64,000 nt of DNA from Arthrobacter sp. Soil782 (GTDB lineage Bacteria; Actinomycetota; Actinomycetes; Actinomycetales; Micrococcaceae): NCBI RefSeq assembly GCF_001428435.1, contig NZ_LMSO01000001.1:1-64000 (forward strand), given 5' to 3'. Within the stretch, counting starts at the first letter, position 1, and the number at the start of each line of letters is the position of its first letter. The notes below the pieces were generated by a model. That model saw nothing but the letters and a program-made list of their open reading frames with translations. It did no database searches and was not told the origin of the DNA. The position numbers and the translations under genes were made by a program. Below are positions 26,602 to 35,660 of the stretch, one piece after another.

Positions 26602-27438
26602 TCAGCGGAAGCGGCGGCCCTGATCGCGCCGCGCAGCCCAGAGCGCTGCCGCTCCCAGTACCAGCAGCCACGCCAGCAGGCAGAGGACGGTGGCCGGGTG
26701 CAGCCCCTCACCGGTGAGCGCGAAGACGGACAGGTCCCGTGCGGCACGCGAGGGGAGGAACAGCGAAAGCGTGTTGAGCCACTCAGGGAACATCAGCGGT
26801 GGGAGCATCATGCCGCCCGCGAAGGCCAGCGGAAAGAACACCACCTGCGTCACTGCAACGGCTACCTTCGAGGTGCACAGGTGCCCGATGAACAGCCCAA
26901 GCGCCAGGAACGGCAGCCCGCACAGCAGCCACACCGCTACAGCGAAGGGAACGCGCCACCAGGGCAGGTCGCCGCTGGTGAAGGCATCCGGTGCGGAGGT
27001 GAGCAAGGCGCCCAGAATCAGGACCGGCAGCAGCGACATGAACGCAAACAGCATTCCGGTCACCGCCCTCCCCAGGATTCCAGGCAGCGCTCCCACCGGG
27101 AGTGAGCGGACATAGCTGCTCCACGGGTTGGCGCGGTCCTCCGCCACTCCGACTCCGTAGTTGAACAGGAACGCGCTCATCACGCCGAACACGCCAAGCT
27201 GCGCTATCGATTCCAGCGAGGCCATCGGATCGGCAGTCACCGCCGGCTGCGGCACCACGAAAAACATCAGCACCAGTGCCGGAAATACCACCGAAGAGAT
27301 CACCGCGACCGGAATCCGCAGCTGCTCAAGGAGCTGCGCTTTCGTATGCGTGCGGATCAGTGAAGGTTGGGACGGCGCAGTGTGTGCCGTCGCGGTGTTG
27401 TGACGTGCTGCGGCGTCAGGTCCTGTGATGATGCTCAT
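26602..27438 (-). CDS. ABC-2-type transporter permease
   Basis: 278 residues with about six hydrophobic segments (VISSVVFPALVLMFFVV, ALPGILGRAVTGMLFAFMSL and FPLAFAGGMMLPPLMFPEWL among them). The FPLxFxGGxMLP pattern before the last helix is typical of ABC-2 (DrrB-like) permeases. It overlaps the end of the ATPase gene by 4 bases (ATGA), giving a tightly coupled pair. Likely exports a drug, lipid or peptide; substrate unknown. Confidence 0.88.
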   Translation of the reverse strand: MSIITGPDAAARHNTATAHTAPSQPSLIRTHTKAQLLEQLRIPVAVISSVVFPALVLMFFVVPQPAVTADPMASLESIAQLGVFGVMSAFLFNYGVGVAEDRANPWSSYVRSLPVGALPGILGRAVTGMLFAFMSLLPVLILGALLTSAPDAFTSGDLPWWRVPFAVAVWLLCGLPFLALGLFIGHLCTSKVAVAVTQVVFFPLAFAGGMMLPPLMFPEWLNTLSLFLPSRAARDLSVFALTGEGLHPATVLCLLAWLLVLGAAALWAARRDQGRRFR

Positions 27439-28367
27439 TGCTGCTCCTTGGCGGTGAGGGAAAGGAAGGCTTCTTCGAGGGTGGCGCCATGGACCTCAAG
27501 CTGTGAGAACGGCAACCCGTCCTGAACCAGCTGCCGGACTGCGGCGTCGGCGTCCTGGGTTACCACCGTGGTGCGTCCGGTGTCAGAGACCGTGACGTCC
27601 ACCGTGCCCGTGAGGCACAGGAACGACGGCGCCGGCAGGTCCGTTAGGAAGGACACCTTGCTGACTGCCACGCGGCTGCGGATGTCATCCACCGTTCCGT
27701 CAGCAATGACCGTGCCCCGGTCGATCACCACTACCCGGCTGGAGAGAGCCTGAATCTCCTCGAGGTAATGGCTGGTGATGAGCAGCGTGCCGCCGGAACT
27801 GCGGTAGGTGCGCAGTTGGCTCCACAGCGTTTCGCGTGCGTCCACGTCCAGACCGGTGGTTGGTTCATCGAGAATGACCAGTTCCGGCCTTCCCACAAGT
27901 GCCAGCGCTACCAGCAGGCGCCGCTGCTGGCCGCCGGAGAGGCCGCCGCACTGCTTCCGTTCCGCCTCCACCAGCCCAAAATCCTTCAGCAGCTGTGCGG
28001 ACGGAATGGGGTCCGGGTAATGTCCCGCGACAAACTGCACGGCTTCATGGACTGTCAGGTTCTGCGGAACCGCGGTGGCCTGCGGAGTGATGCCGAGCCG
28101 TAAGCGCGTGCGGGGATGGGAAGGGTTCTCTCCGAATAGCCGGACGGTTCCCGAGTCAGGACGCCGGAGCCCTGACAGCAGCCCGATCAGGGTTGACTTG
28201 CCGGCACCGTTCGGGCCAAGTAGCCCCACAGATTCGCCAGGGTGGATCTGCAGACTCACTCCGGTGAGCGCAGCGGTCTTTCCGAAGGATTTGGTGACTG
28301 CCTCCGCAGAGGCGAGCGGCGCCGTCGTACCTTGCTGGCGCTTCGCCAGGGTTGCTGGTGAGGTCAT
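27435..28367 (-). CDS. ABC transporter ATPase (DrrA-like)
   Basis: 310 residues. Walker A LLGPNGAGKST at about residue 50, signature GLSGGQQRRLLVA at about 145, Walker B LVILDEPTTGLD at about 165 and the switch histidine in LLITSHYLEEIQ. The C-terminal 90 residues (FLTDLPAPSF onward) are the extra domain usual in ABC-2 ATPases. It overlaps the HTH gene upstream and the permease downstream by 4 bases each (ATGA). Confidence 0.93.
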   Translation of the reverse strand: MTSPATLAKRQQGTTAPLASAEAVTKSFGKTAALTGVSLQIHPGESVGLLGPNGAGKSTLIGLLSGLRRPDSGTVRLFGENPSHPRTRLRLGITPQATAVPQNLTVHEAVQFVAGHYPDPIPSAQLLKDFGLVEAERKQCGGLSGGQQRRLLVALALVGRPELVILDEPTTGLDVDARETLWSQLRTYRSSGGTLLITSHYLEEIQALSSRVVVIDRGTVIADGTVDDIRSRVAVSKVSFLTDLPAPSFLCLTGTVDVTVSDTGRTTVVTQDADAAVRQLVQDGLPFSQLEVHGATLEEAFLSLTAKEQQ

Positions 28368-28672
28368 GGCTTCTCCGTAAGTTCGGTGGTGAGGAGTTGA
28401 TGTAGTGCCAGGCGGTAGGCGGCGTAGGCGGCGGTCCCCGCCGGGGTGATGGCCACATAGGTTGCCGGGGTGCGGCCCTCGATGGTCTTGGAAACGGTGA
28501 TATAGCCGGCGTCTTCGAGCTTGCGCAGATGGGTTGAGAGATTGCCGGCCGTCATGTCGAGGATCTTCTGCAGCTTGGTGAAGGCGATGCGGTTGCGCTC
28601 GCCGACTTCGTTCAGCGTGGTGATGGCCCGCAACCGCGACTCGGCATGGATCACGGGGTCGAGCTCAGGCAT
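28364..28672 (-). CDS. Winged-helix regulator (HTH_34 / ArsR-PadR-like) of the ABC operon
   Basis: 102 residues from ATG 28672, which overlaps the stop of the membrane-protein gene by 8 bases; sequence upstream in this frame is that gene in another frame. The winged helix is clear: ESRLRAITTLNEVGERNRIAF, DMTAGNLSTHLRKLEDAGYI (recognition helix) and the wing KTIEGRTPATYVAITPAG. This arrangement belongs to the PF13601-type small transcriptional regulators that typically sit in front of ABC genes and repress them. Possible operator at 29351-29364. Confidence 0.88.
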   Translation of the reverse strand: MPELDPVIHAESRLRAITTLNEVGERNRIAFTKLQKILDMTAGNLSTHLRKLEDAGYITVSKTIEGRTPATYVAITPAGTAAYAAYRLALHQLLTTELTEKP

Positions 28673-29333
28673 GCGTGGGCCTCCGGCGCTGACGGAGCGC
28701 CTGTACTGCGGCCCCCACAAAGAAGCCGCCGGAACCGAAAATGAAGAACACGGTGAGGAAATGTTCCGGTCCGGCGATGATCGACGCGATATCCACCACG
28801 AGGAACCAGACGCCCATGACCACCTGCACGACGTCGTTGAAGGTGGTGCCACCCGTGATGTACAGCAGGCCGACAATCAGGATGGCGATGCCATTGATGA
28901 GCATCCCCCGGAGCCAGAAGTCGTCCACTGCCATCCCGATCGTGCCACTCAATGCCCCCATGACCATGAACCCCAAAATCCAGGCGAGCGCATAGAAGCC
29001 TCCCGTGAAGCGTGAGTGCCCGCGGATACCCCGGCCTTGACGGCCGAAAATCACGATGGTCACCGCTACACCGGCGGCAACGAGCAAGCCGAAGAGCGTG
29101 AGCGCGGTTTCGGGTTCGAGAGGAATCCAGCCGTTGCGGGAGCCATGCAGGGTGCCGAACCCGCTGAGCCAGGTGAGGGCCCAAAGGAGATACACCCACG
29201 CACCGTTGCCGCGCAGTTCCCGTCGTGCACGCGTTTCTGCGGCCTCAACTACGTTAAGCGCGGCGTTCAGGTCCAGGGGGCGGTCGTCGTCGGCCTGGTG
29301 TGCGCCGTTCCTGAGCTTCTTTTGCGGGTCCAT
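28665..29333 (-). CDS. Multi-pass membrane protein heading the ABC operon, unknown function
   Basis: 222 residues from ATG 29333. A 35-residue polar N-terminus (ADDDRPLDLNAALNVVEAAE) is followed by about six hydrophobic segments (WVYLLWALTWLSGFGTLHG, ALTLFGLLVAAGVAVTIVIF, FYALAWILGFMVMGAL and others). No signature I can name. It is the first gene of a run of four overlapping genes (membrane protein, HTH, ATPase, permease), so it may modulate sensing by the HTH protein or the transporter. That is inference from position only. Confidence 0.8.
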   Translation of the reverse strand: MDPQKKLRNGAHQADDDRPLDLNAALNVVEAAETRARRELRGNGAWVYLLWALTWLSGFGTLHGSRNGWIPLEPETALTLFGLLVAAGVAVTIVIFGRQGRGIRGHSRFTGGFYALAWILGFMVMGALSGTIGMAVDDFWLRGMLINGIAILIVGLLYITGGTTFNDVVQVVMGVWFLVVDIASIIAGPEHFLTVFFIFGSGGFFVGAAVQALRQRRRPTHA

Positions 29334-29350
29334 GCAAACTACTTTGCAGC

Positions 29351-29364
29351 ACAAACCTGTTTGT
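29351..29364. promoter_or_regulatory. Inverted repeat upstream of the ABC operon, candidate operator
   Basis: ACAAAC-CT-GTTTGT is a perfect 6-bp inverted repeat with a 2-bp centre, flanked by TTGC (29344) and GCAA (29366), which extend the symmetry with small offsets. It lies 18 bases upstream of the first gene. The size suits a dimeric winged-helix regulator such as the one encoded in this operon. Confidence 0.5.
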
Positions 29365-29435
29365 CGCAAGAGGTAAGGTGCAATTCACCGTCACAGGATG
29401 CAGGTGAAGGGGTAGGTCTGGATACGCTTCCTCCT

Positions 29436-29948
29436 ATGGCGATTGAACCGGATACCAAAGACTGGACCTGGGTGCTCGAGCGTCCCTGCCTCCCATGTGG
29501 CTTCGATGCGGCGGCTTATCCGTCCGGAAGCATCGCGCGACAACACAGGCTGGACCTGCCGCGCTGGCGGAAGGCACTTGGCAGGCCTGAGGTGCGGGAC
29601 CGTCCGGATGAGTGCACCTGGTCAACGCTTGAGCATGCTGCGCACGTCCGGGACGTTTACGTGCTGTTCACCGACCGCACGGAGCTGATGCTGGCGCAGA
29701 AGGATCCAATTTTCAACGATTGGGACCAGGACCGGACGGCTCAGGAGAAGAACTACGCGGCGGAGGATCCGGGCCGCGTAGCCGACGAGCTGGCGGCAGC
29801 CGGGGAAACCTATGCGGCGCTGCTCGATTCGGTCGGGGACTGGAGCCGGGTGGGGCGCCGCAGCAACGGTTCGCGGTTCACCGTGGAGACTCTCGCCCAG
29901 TACGGGCTGCACGACGTCGTCCATCACCTTTACGACGTTCACGCCTGA
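29436..29948 (+). CDS. DinB / maleylpyruvate-isomerase-like four-helix protein
   Basis: 170 residues from ATG 29436. Three histidines spaced as in DinB-family metal sites are visible: ECTWSTLEHAAHVRDVY at about residues 60-76 and LHDVVHHLYDVHA at the C-terminus. The rest is helical (NYAAEDPGRVADELAAAGETY). The family comprises thiol-dependent transferases or isomerases (often mycothiol-dependent in actinobacteria). The exact reaction is unknown. Divergent from the ABC operon; it ends 9 bases before trmB, which is convergent. Confidence 0.75.
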   Translation: MAIEPDTKDWTWVLERPCLPCGFDAAAYPSGSIARQHRLDLPRWRKALGRPEVRDRPDECTWSTLEHAAHVRDVYVLFTDRTELMLAQKDPIFNDWDQDRTAQEKNYAAEDPGRVADELAAAGETYAALLDSVGDWSRVGRRSNGSRFTVETLAQYGLHDVVHHLYDVHA

Positions 29949-29957
29949 CGGTTCGGA

Positions 29958-30824
29958 CTAAACCCGGCGGTATGCGAGGTCGAAGATCGAGCGGCCGGCG
30001 TCGTGGGCCTTGTTCTCGAAGCTCGTCAGGATGCGGCCATCGAACCGAGGCGCCCAGCCGCCGATCGAGTCTTCGCCTTCCTGGGCGGAAGCCGTCCCGG
30101 CTGGTTCGCGCCCCTCGCGGCGGGGCGTTCCGCCGACCTCGTGCTCCACACCGCTGGCCCAGATCTGGGTGAGCGGGCTGTCGGAGCCGGCGCGTTCGCC
30201 GTCGTGCAGGTTCTCGAAAAGCGGTGAGTCATCGGCGGCTGCGCGCATCTGCACTGCGTAGTCGGACCAGTCGGTTGCGAGGCGCAGAATGCCGCCCGGT
30301 GACAGCACACGCCCGGCGAGCGCAACAAAGGAGTCTTTCACCAGCCGGCGCTTGTGATGGCGGGTCTTGTGCCAGGGGTCCGGGAAAAACACCCACAGTT
30401 CAGCAACCGAGGCCGGGCGGATCATGGTGGCCAGAGCCTCTGCCGCGTTCACCTGCGCAACGCGGACGTTGGTGAGCCCGCCCTGATCGATGCGCAGCAG
30501 GGTCTGGGCGAGCCCCGGCTTGTAAACCTCAAGCGCTAGAAAGTTGCGGTCGGGATCGGCCGTCGCGGCGGCCGCCACCGCTTCTCCGAGTCCTGACCCG
30601 ACCTCCACCACCAGCGGGGCGTCGCGGCCAAAGGAGGCAGCGGCGTCGTACTCCCAGGTAGGGTCCACGGACGTGTCCGCTGCAGTGTTCCGGGGCACAT
30701 CCACCACCAGGCCCTCGGACAGTTCAGCCCAGGCATCACGACGGCGGCCCTGCAGGCGGGAGCCTCGGCGGACGAAGGAGACGGGTTGGGTGGAGAAGGG
30801 CTGGGGTTCAGGGCGCGTGCTCAT
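29958..30824 (-). CDS. trmB: tRNA (guanine-N7-)-methyltransferase
   Basis: 288 residues. SAM-binding motif LVVEVGSGLGEAVAAAA at about residue 72, then FLALEVYKPGLAQTLLRI, NVRVAQVNAAEAL and the TrmB signature ELWVFFPDPWHKTRHHKRRLV (in two parts, about 142-163). It forms m7G46 in tRNA using SAM. The N-terminus carries the usual SFVRRGSRLQGRRRDAW. The C-terminal part is slightly longer than the usual family length because of a polar insert (REGREPAGTASAQEGEDS). Confidence 0.94.
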   Translation of the reverse strand: MSTRPEPQPFSTQPVSFVRRGSRLQGRRRDAWAELSEGLVVDVPRNTAADTSVDPTWEYDAAASFGRDAPLVVEVGSGLGEAVAAAATADPDRNFLALEVYKPGLAQTLLRIDQGGLTNVRVAQVNAAEALATMIRPASVAELWVFFPDPWHKTRHHKRRLVKDSFVALAGRVLSPGGILRLATDWSDYAVQMRAAADDSPLFENLHDGERAGSDSPLTQIWASGVEHEVGGTPRREGREPAGTASAQEGEDSIGGWAPRFDGRILTSFENKAHDAGRSIFDLAYRRV

Positions 30825-30869
30825 CGGTACAAGCGTAACGAGGCGTGCAAAGCGGGCGGTGCCGCTGGA

Positions 30870-32099
30870 TCAGGAGCCGGACAACTCGGCGATCCTCGCC
30901 ATCGCCAGCTGCGCATAGAGTGCGGTGCCGTCAGCCAGGATGCTGTCATCGAAGGCCGCGTAGGGAGAGTGATTGAAGGCGGTACCCGCCGGGTCCGCAC
31001 CGGGTTGAACCGCGGACAGGAAAACGAAGCTTCCCGGCACGGCGGCGAGCACCCGGGAGAAATCCTCGGAGCCGCTGAGCGGGTTCACCATCTGCGTGTA
31101 CCGTTCGTCGCCGAAGAGGTCGCTCACGTGCTTCTCGATGTTCGAGGTCTCGCCGGCGTCCGTCACGGTCAGCGGATACTCCGTTTCATACTCGACGGTC
31201 GCGTGAAGCCCGTGCGCCTCGGCGATGCCGTTCACCAGCCGGGGGATGGCGGTGCGCATCAGCTCCCGGTTCTGCTCGGAGAACGTCCGGATCGTCGCTT
31301 CGATGCGCGCGGATTCGGGGATGACGTTGCGCTTGGTTCCGGCGTGCAGCAGCCCAACGGTCAGTACCGCGGGGTCGAACATGTCGAACTGGCGGGTGAT
31401 CATCGTCTGGAGGCTGGTCACGATCTCCGCCGCAACGGTGACCGGATCCTTCGCGCGGTGGGGCGCTGACCCATGACCGCCGGCGCCGTGGACGGTCACA
31501 TACAGCCCATCCGATGCTGACATCAACGTTCCAGGCCTGCTGGCAAAGAGGCCGTTGGGCAGCAGTGAGGACACCACATGGATGCCGTACGCAGCATCGG
31601 GCCGCCGCCCGGCTGCCTCAAGCACACCCTCGCGGATCATCACCCCTGCACCGTCGAAACCCTCTTCGCCCGGCTGGAACATCAGGACGACGTCGCCGGC
31701 CAGTTGGTCACGCCGGTCGGCAAGGATCCGCGCGGCTCCGGCGAGCATTGCGGTATGCAGGTCATGCCCGCAAGCATGCATTGCACCATCGATGCGCGAC
31801 GCGTACGGCGCACCGGTCTGCTCCTGGACCGGAAGCGCGTCCATGTCACCGCGCAGCAATACCACCGGCTTCCGGGAGGCCGACGACGGCGCCGTTCCGC
31901 GCAGGACAGCCGTCACCGACGTCGTATCCTTGCCCATGCTTACCTCGTAGGGCAGTCCATCGAGCGCTTCCAGCACCTTTTCCTGCGTCCGCGGGAGGTG
32001 CAGTCCGATCTCCGGCTCCTGATGCAGCCGATGGCGTAGCTCCGTCACTTCCCCGGACAAATCTGCAGCATGTGAGCGAATAGCGGCGGCGGTGGACAT
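30870..32099 (-). CDS. M20-family metallo-aminoacylase/amidohydrolase
   Basis: 409 residues, ATG 32099 with AGGAGGAAA just upstream. Metal and catalytic motifs: LRGDMDALPVQE at about residue 80, MHACGHDLHTAMLAGAA at about 105, MFQPGEEGFDGAGVMI at about 145 and LSGSEDFSRVLAAVPG at about 345. This is the peptidase M20D (hippurate hydrolase / N-acyl-amino-acid amidohydrolase) layout, with a lid domain in the middle. It probably removes acyl groups from amino acids or related conjugates. Substrate not determinable. Confidence 0.92.
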   Translation of the reverse strand: MSTAAAIRSHAADLSGEVTELRHRLHQEPEIGLHLPRTQEKVLEALDGLPYEVSMGKDTTSVTAVLRGTAPSSASRKPVVLLRGDMDALPVQEQTGAPYASRIDGAMHACGHDLHTAMLAGAARILADRRDQLAGDVVLMFQPGEEGFDGAGVMIREGVLEAAGRRPDAAYGIHVVSSLLPNGLFASRPGTLMSASDGLYVTVHGAGGHGSAPHRAKDPVTVAAEIVTSLQTMITRQFDMFDPAVLTVGLLHAGTKRNVIPESARIEATIRTFSEQNRELMRTAIPRLVNGIAEAHGLHATVEYETEYPLTVTDAGETSNIEKHVSDLFGDERYTQMVNPLSGSEDFSRVLAAVPGSFVFLSAVQPGADPAGTAFNHSPYAAFDDSILADGTALYAQLAMARIAELSGS

Positions 32100-32420
32100 G
32101 TTTCCTCCTGCGTGGGTGACGAGGTGTGTCGGTGGGCAGGCATGGTGGGCTTGCTCACACAGACCCCATCTTCACGAACCATCGTCGGGAGCGCAACCGC
32201 ACCACTGATAGACTTGTTCCACTTGCTTGCGGCATCCGGAGCTTGTTCCTGGAGAATTCCGGGTTCCTTCAGCCGCAGCCTGCGTCGATGAACGCATTCT
32301 TTTGTCCCGCGCTATCTCCCAAGATCGTGAGAGCGGTTGACACTGTCTGACTTTCCTTCGGCGGACTCTGGGCACCAACCGGTGCGCAGGGAAGATGAGA
32401 AGAAAGTTCGTGTACTTTAC
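32100..32420 (+). other. 321-base gap with no gene: divergent promoter region and long leader of the helicase gene
   Basis: I see no convincing small gene here. An in-frame extension of the helicase can be read from TTG 32337, but that TTG is the beginning of a TTGACA word (32337-32342). No clear -10 box is seen 16-18 bases after it. GAGAAGAAAG at 32397-32406 is the only purine-rich site near the helicase ATG and is rather far from it. Confidence 0.4.
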
Positions 32421-34082
32421 ATGACTACCTTTGCTGCGCTTGGCGTGCCCACAGCGCTGGTCCGTTCCCTCACCGAGCAGGGAATCACCGAACCATTCCC
32501 CATTCAGGTCAAGACCCTCCCCGACACCCTCGCGGGGCGGGATGTTCTCGGCCGCGGCCGCACCGGCTCGGGCAAGACCCTGGCGTTCGCGCTGCCGATG
32601 GTGTCCCGGCTGGCCGAACGCGAGGCGGCCTACCGCCGCAAGCCCGGGCGCCCGCTGGCGCTGATCCTGGCCCCCACCCGCGAACTCGCCACCCAGATCA
32701 ATGCCACCGTTGAGCCGCTTGCCGGTGAGCTGGGCCTGAACACCACCGTCATCTATGGCGGCGTGTCACAGGCTCGCCAGGAGAAGGCGCTGCGCGCCGG
32801 CGTCGATATTGTCATTGCGTGCCCCGGCCGGCTTGAAGACCTGATGCGCCAAAAGCTGGTCACGCTCGAATCGGTCGAAATCACCGTGCTGGACGAGGCC
32901 GACCACATGGCTGACCTCGGCTTCCTCCCCGTGGTCAAGCGGATCCTCGACACCACGCCCACCGAGGGCCAGCGCATGCTGTTCTCGGCCACGCTGGACA
33001 ACGGCGTGGACAAGATCGTGCAGCGCTACCTCTCCAACCCGCTGACCCACTCGGTGGACACCACGCAGGCTTCGGTCACCACCATGGAGCACCACGTGCT
33101 GCTGATCGGCGATCAGACCCAGAAGAAGCAGCTCATTGTGCAGCTCGCTTCCGGCAAGGGCAAGCGCGTGCTCTTCATGCGTACCAAGCACCACGCACGC
33201 AAGCTTGCCAAGACCCTGACCGACGCCGGCATCCCCGCTGTCGATCTGCACGGCAACCTGTCCCAGAATGCCCGTGACCGCAACCTGGCTGAGTTCTCCA
33301 CCGGAGACGTCCGGGTTCTCGTTGCCACCGATGTCGCAGCCCGCGGTGTCCACGTGGATGACGTCGAGCTCGTGGTCCATGTTGATCCGCCCACGGAGCA
33401 CAAGGCGTACCTGCACCGCTCCGGCCGTACTGCACGCGCCGGTTCCGACGGCACCGTTGTAACCATCACCCTGCCCGAGCAGAAGGGTGAGGTGCAGAAA
33501 CTCATGAAGGCGGCCGGCGTGAGCGTCGGGTTCGAGAACGTCTCCGCAACGTCCCCGCTGGTGGGCAAGCTCATCGGCGATGTCGCAGAGAAGGTCGACC
33601 CGCGCACCCGGGCGGCGCTTCTTGCCCAGCGCGAAACTCCGCGCGGCTCAGGTTCCTCGACCGGAGCGAACGCCGAGCGCAAGCGAAACCGGCGTGCAGC
33701 CCCCGCCGCAGGCGGACGTGGCGGCCGCGGTGGACGCGGTCGCGTCGCAGCGGACCCGCAGGGCAACCGCGCAGAAGGCAACCGTGCAGAGCGCCGCAAG
33801 GACCAGCCGCAGGCAGCGCGTTTCGGTACCGACGGCGAGCGTCGTCGTACCGGTGAGGGCGCAGCAGCCGGCGGCAACCGCACCCGCCGCGCCCGCCCGG
33901 CAGGTTCCGGTGACGTTGCTGCTTACAGCACCTCGAGCACACGCGGCGCGCAGGGCAAGGGCCAGCCCGGCTCGGGTCAGCGCAACCACGCGCCGTCGTC
34001 GTCTGGCCGTCCCGCCGGTACCCGCGGGTCCGGCCCACGCAGGGCAGGCGCCCCGGCTTCGAACGAGCGCCGCGGCCGCTAA
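32421..34082 (+). CDS. DEAD-box ATP-dependent RNA helicase
   Basis: 553 residues from ATG 32421 (TTG 32337 would add 28 polar residues). All helicase motifs are present: GRGRTGSGKT (I), APTRELATQ (Ia), LDEADHMADLGF (II), FSATLD (III), the C-terminal-domain segment VLVATDVAARGVHVDD (V) and HRSGRTARAG (VI). The last 150 residues are Arg/Gly-rich and basic (AGGRGGRGGRGRVA and RRTGEG segments), a typical RNA-binding tail. It likely remodels structured RNA or ribosome assembly intermediates. It converges with the permease gene. Confidence 0.94.
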   Translation: MTTFAALGVPTALVRSLTEQGITEPFPIQVKTLPDTLAGRDVLGRGRTGSGKTLAFALPMVSRLAEREAAYRRKPGRPLALILAPTRELATQINATVEPLAGELGLNTTVIYGGVSQARQEKALRAGVDIVIACPGRLEDLMRQKLVTLESVEITVLDEADHMADLGFLPVVKRILDTTPTEGQRMLFSATLDNGVDKIVQRYLSNPLTHSVDTTQASVTTMEHHVLLIGDQTQKKQLIVQLASGKGKRVLFMRTKHHARKLAKTLTDAGIPAVDLHGNLSQNARDRNLAEFSTGDVRVLVATDVAARGVHVDDVELVVHVDPPTEHKAYLHRSGRTARAGSDGTVVTITLPEQKGEVQKLMKAAGVSVGFENVSATSPLVGKLIGDVAEKVDPRTRAALLAQRETPRGSGSSTGANAERKRNRRAAPAAGGRGGRGGRGRVAADPQGNRAEGNRAERRKDQPQAARFGTDGERRRTGEGAAAGGNRTRRARPAGSGDVAAYSTSSTRGAQGKGQPGSGQRNHAPSSSGRPAGTRGSGPRRAGAPASNERRGR

Positions 34083-34109
34083 GCAACACGCTTGATACGA
34101 CTCTGCTCA

Positions 34110-35564
34110 CTATCGGTCGTCGGTATGGATGACTTCCTCATAGCGGGGGCTGCGCGGATCCATCACGGAATGCTTCCGGCTGTAGCCGAAATAGATCACC
34201 AGTCCGATCAGGAGCCAGACGCCGAACCGAAGCCAGGTTTCCGGCTCCAGCTGAAGGATCAGGAACAGCGACGCGAGGACGCCGAAGGCCGGAATCCACG
34301 GCATCAGCGGCAGAGAAAAGGTGCGGGGCTGTTCGGGCCGCTTGTAACGCAAAACGATCACGGCTATACAGACCACCACAAACGCCGCGAGGATGCCGAT
34401 GTTCGTCAGGTCAGCGATGAGGCGGATGGGGAAGACACCGGCGAGGAAGGCCGATGCAATCCCGGCAATCCAGGTGACGCGCTGCGGGGTGCCGCGCCGG
34501 TCGGTCGCGGAGAACCAACGGGGGAGCAGTCCGTCGCGGCTCATCGAGAACCACACGCGGGTGACACCGAGCAGGAACGTCAGCATCACCGTGAGAATCG
34601 ACAGAACCGCGAAGGCTGAGATGATCGTCGCGATCACCGGCAGGCCCACGGACTGGAAGGCGACGGCGAACGCGGCGTTGGTGTCCAGCTCTTCCCAGTT
34701 CTGCATGCCCGTGAGGACCAGGGTTGCCAGCACGTAGAGTGTCATGGCGATGACCAGAGACAGCAGGATCGCTTTGGGCATGTGCTTTTTGCCGTCCTCG
34801 GCTTCTTCGGCGGCTGTGCTCATGGCGTCATAGCCGAAGACTGCGAAGAACACCACGGCCGCGCCGGTGAACACTGCACCGAATCCGTTGGGCATGAACG
34901 GTGTGTAGTTGTCCCCGCTGACGTAGAAGAAGCCAAGCCCGATAATGAACAGGATCAGCAGGATTTTGACTGCCACGGCGACGAGCTCGAACCGCCCGAA
35001 GGTCTTGGTCCCACGGCTCAGGATAAAGGTGATGAACAGGCACACGACGATCGCCGGGAGGTTGACCAGTCCGCCCTCGACGACGTCCGCCGTACCCTGC
35101 ATCCAGACGGGGATCTCGATGCCGATGCCGGCCATGAATTCGGTGAAGTATCCCGAGATGCCGATGGCCACGACGGCGACGATTGCGATGTACTCGAGGA
35201 GCAGGTCCCAGCCGATGAACCAGCCGATGATCTCGCCCAGCGCGACGTAGCCGTACGTATACGCCGAACCGGCACGCGGGATCATTCCGGCGAATTCGGC
35301 GTAGGACAGCGCGGCGGCAGCACTTGCCAGACCTGCGATGAGGAAGGAGATCACGACGGCGGGCCCCGCGCCTTCACCACCTTCCTGCCCGCTGGCTACG
35401 AGGCCGGCCAGCGTGAAGATGCCGATGCCGATGATGCCGCCAACACCGATGGCCGTGAGCTGCCACAGCCCGAGACTCTTGAACAGTCCGCTTTTTTCGG
35501 CCTCATCGTCCATCTGGGCAATGGATTTCCGGCGCATGATCGAATGTTCGTTCTGCGAGGCCAT
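34110..35564 (-). CDS. APC-superfamily cationic amino-acid transporter
   Basis: 484 residues from ATG 35564. About twelve membrane helices. The TM1 signature AIGVGGIIGIGIFTLAGLVA and the loop GSAYTYGYVALGEIIGWFIG with the helix WDLLLEYIAIVAVVAIGISG are typical of the CAT (TC 2.A.3.3) branch. Later segments include FAVFGYDAMSTAAEEAEDGK, a known substrate-site stretch. It imports amino acids with protons or by exchange. Substrate not determinable. Confidence 0.92.
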   Translation of the reverse strand: MASQNEHSIMRRKSIAQMDDEAEKSGLFKSLGLWQLTAIGVGGIIGIGIFTLAGLVASGQEGGEGAGPAVVISFLIAGLASAAAALSYAEFAGMIPRAGSAYTYGYVALGEIIGWFIGWDLLLEYIAIVAVVAIGISGYFTEFMAGIGIEIPVWMQGTADVVEGGLVNLPAIVVCLFITFILSRGTKTFGRFELVAVAVKILLILFIIGLGFFYVSGDNYTPFMPNGFGAVFTGAAVVFFAVFGYDAMSTAAEEAEDGKKHMPKAILLSLVIAMTLYVLATLVLTGMQNWEELDTNAAFAVAFQSVGLPVIATIISAFAVLSILTVMLTFLLGVTRVWFSMSRDGLLPRWFSATDRRGTPQRVTWIAGIASAFLAGVFPIRLIADLTNIGILAAFVVVCIAVIVLRYKRPEQPRTFSLPLMPWIPAFGVLASLFLILQLEPETWLRFGVWLLIGLVIYFGYSRKHSVMDPRSPRYEEVIHTDDR

Positions 35565-35660
35565 GGCCGCCGCCCTCTCTCCGATTTCCCGCACCGTTGC
35601 GGTTCCAGTCAGGGAAGCCCCTCATGGCCAATCGATGCCGCTGATGGGAAGAATAAACCC

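Noticed and set aside
32337-32420. 28-residue N-terminal extension of the helicase from TTG 32337
   Set aside because: No ribosome-binding site, polar and unconserved-looking sequence, and the family usually starts close to the TTFAALGVP segment.
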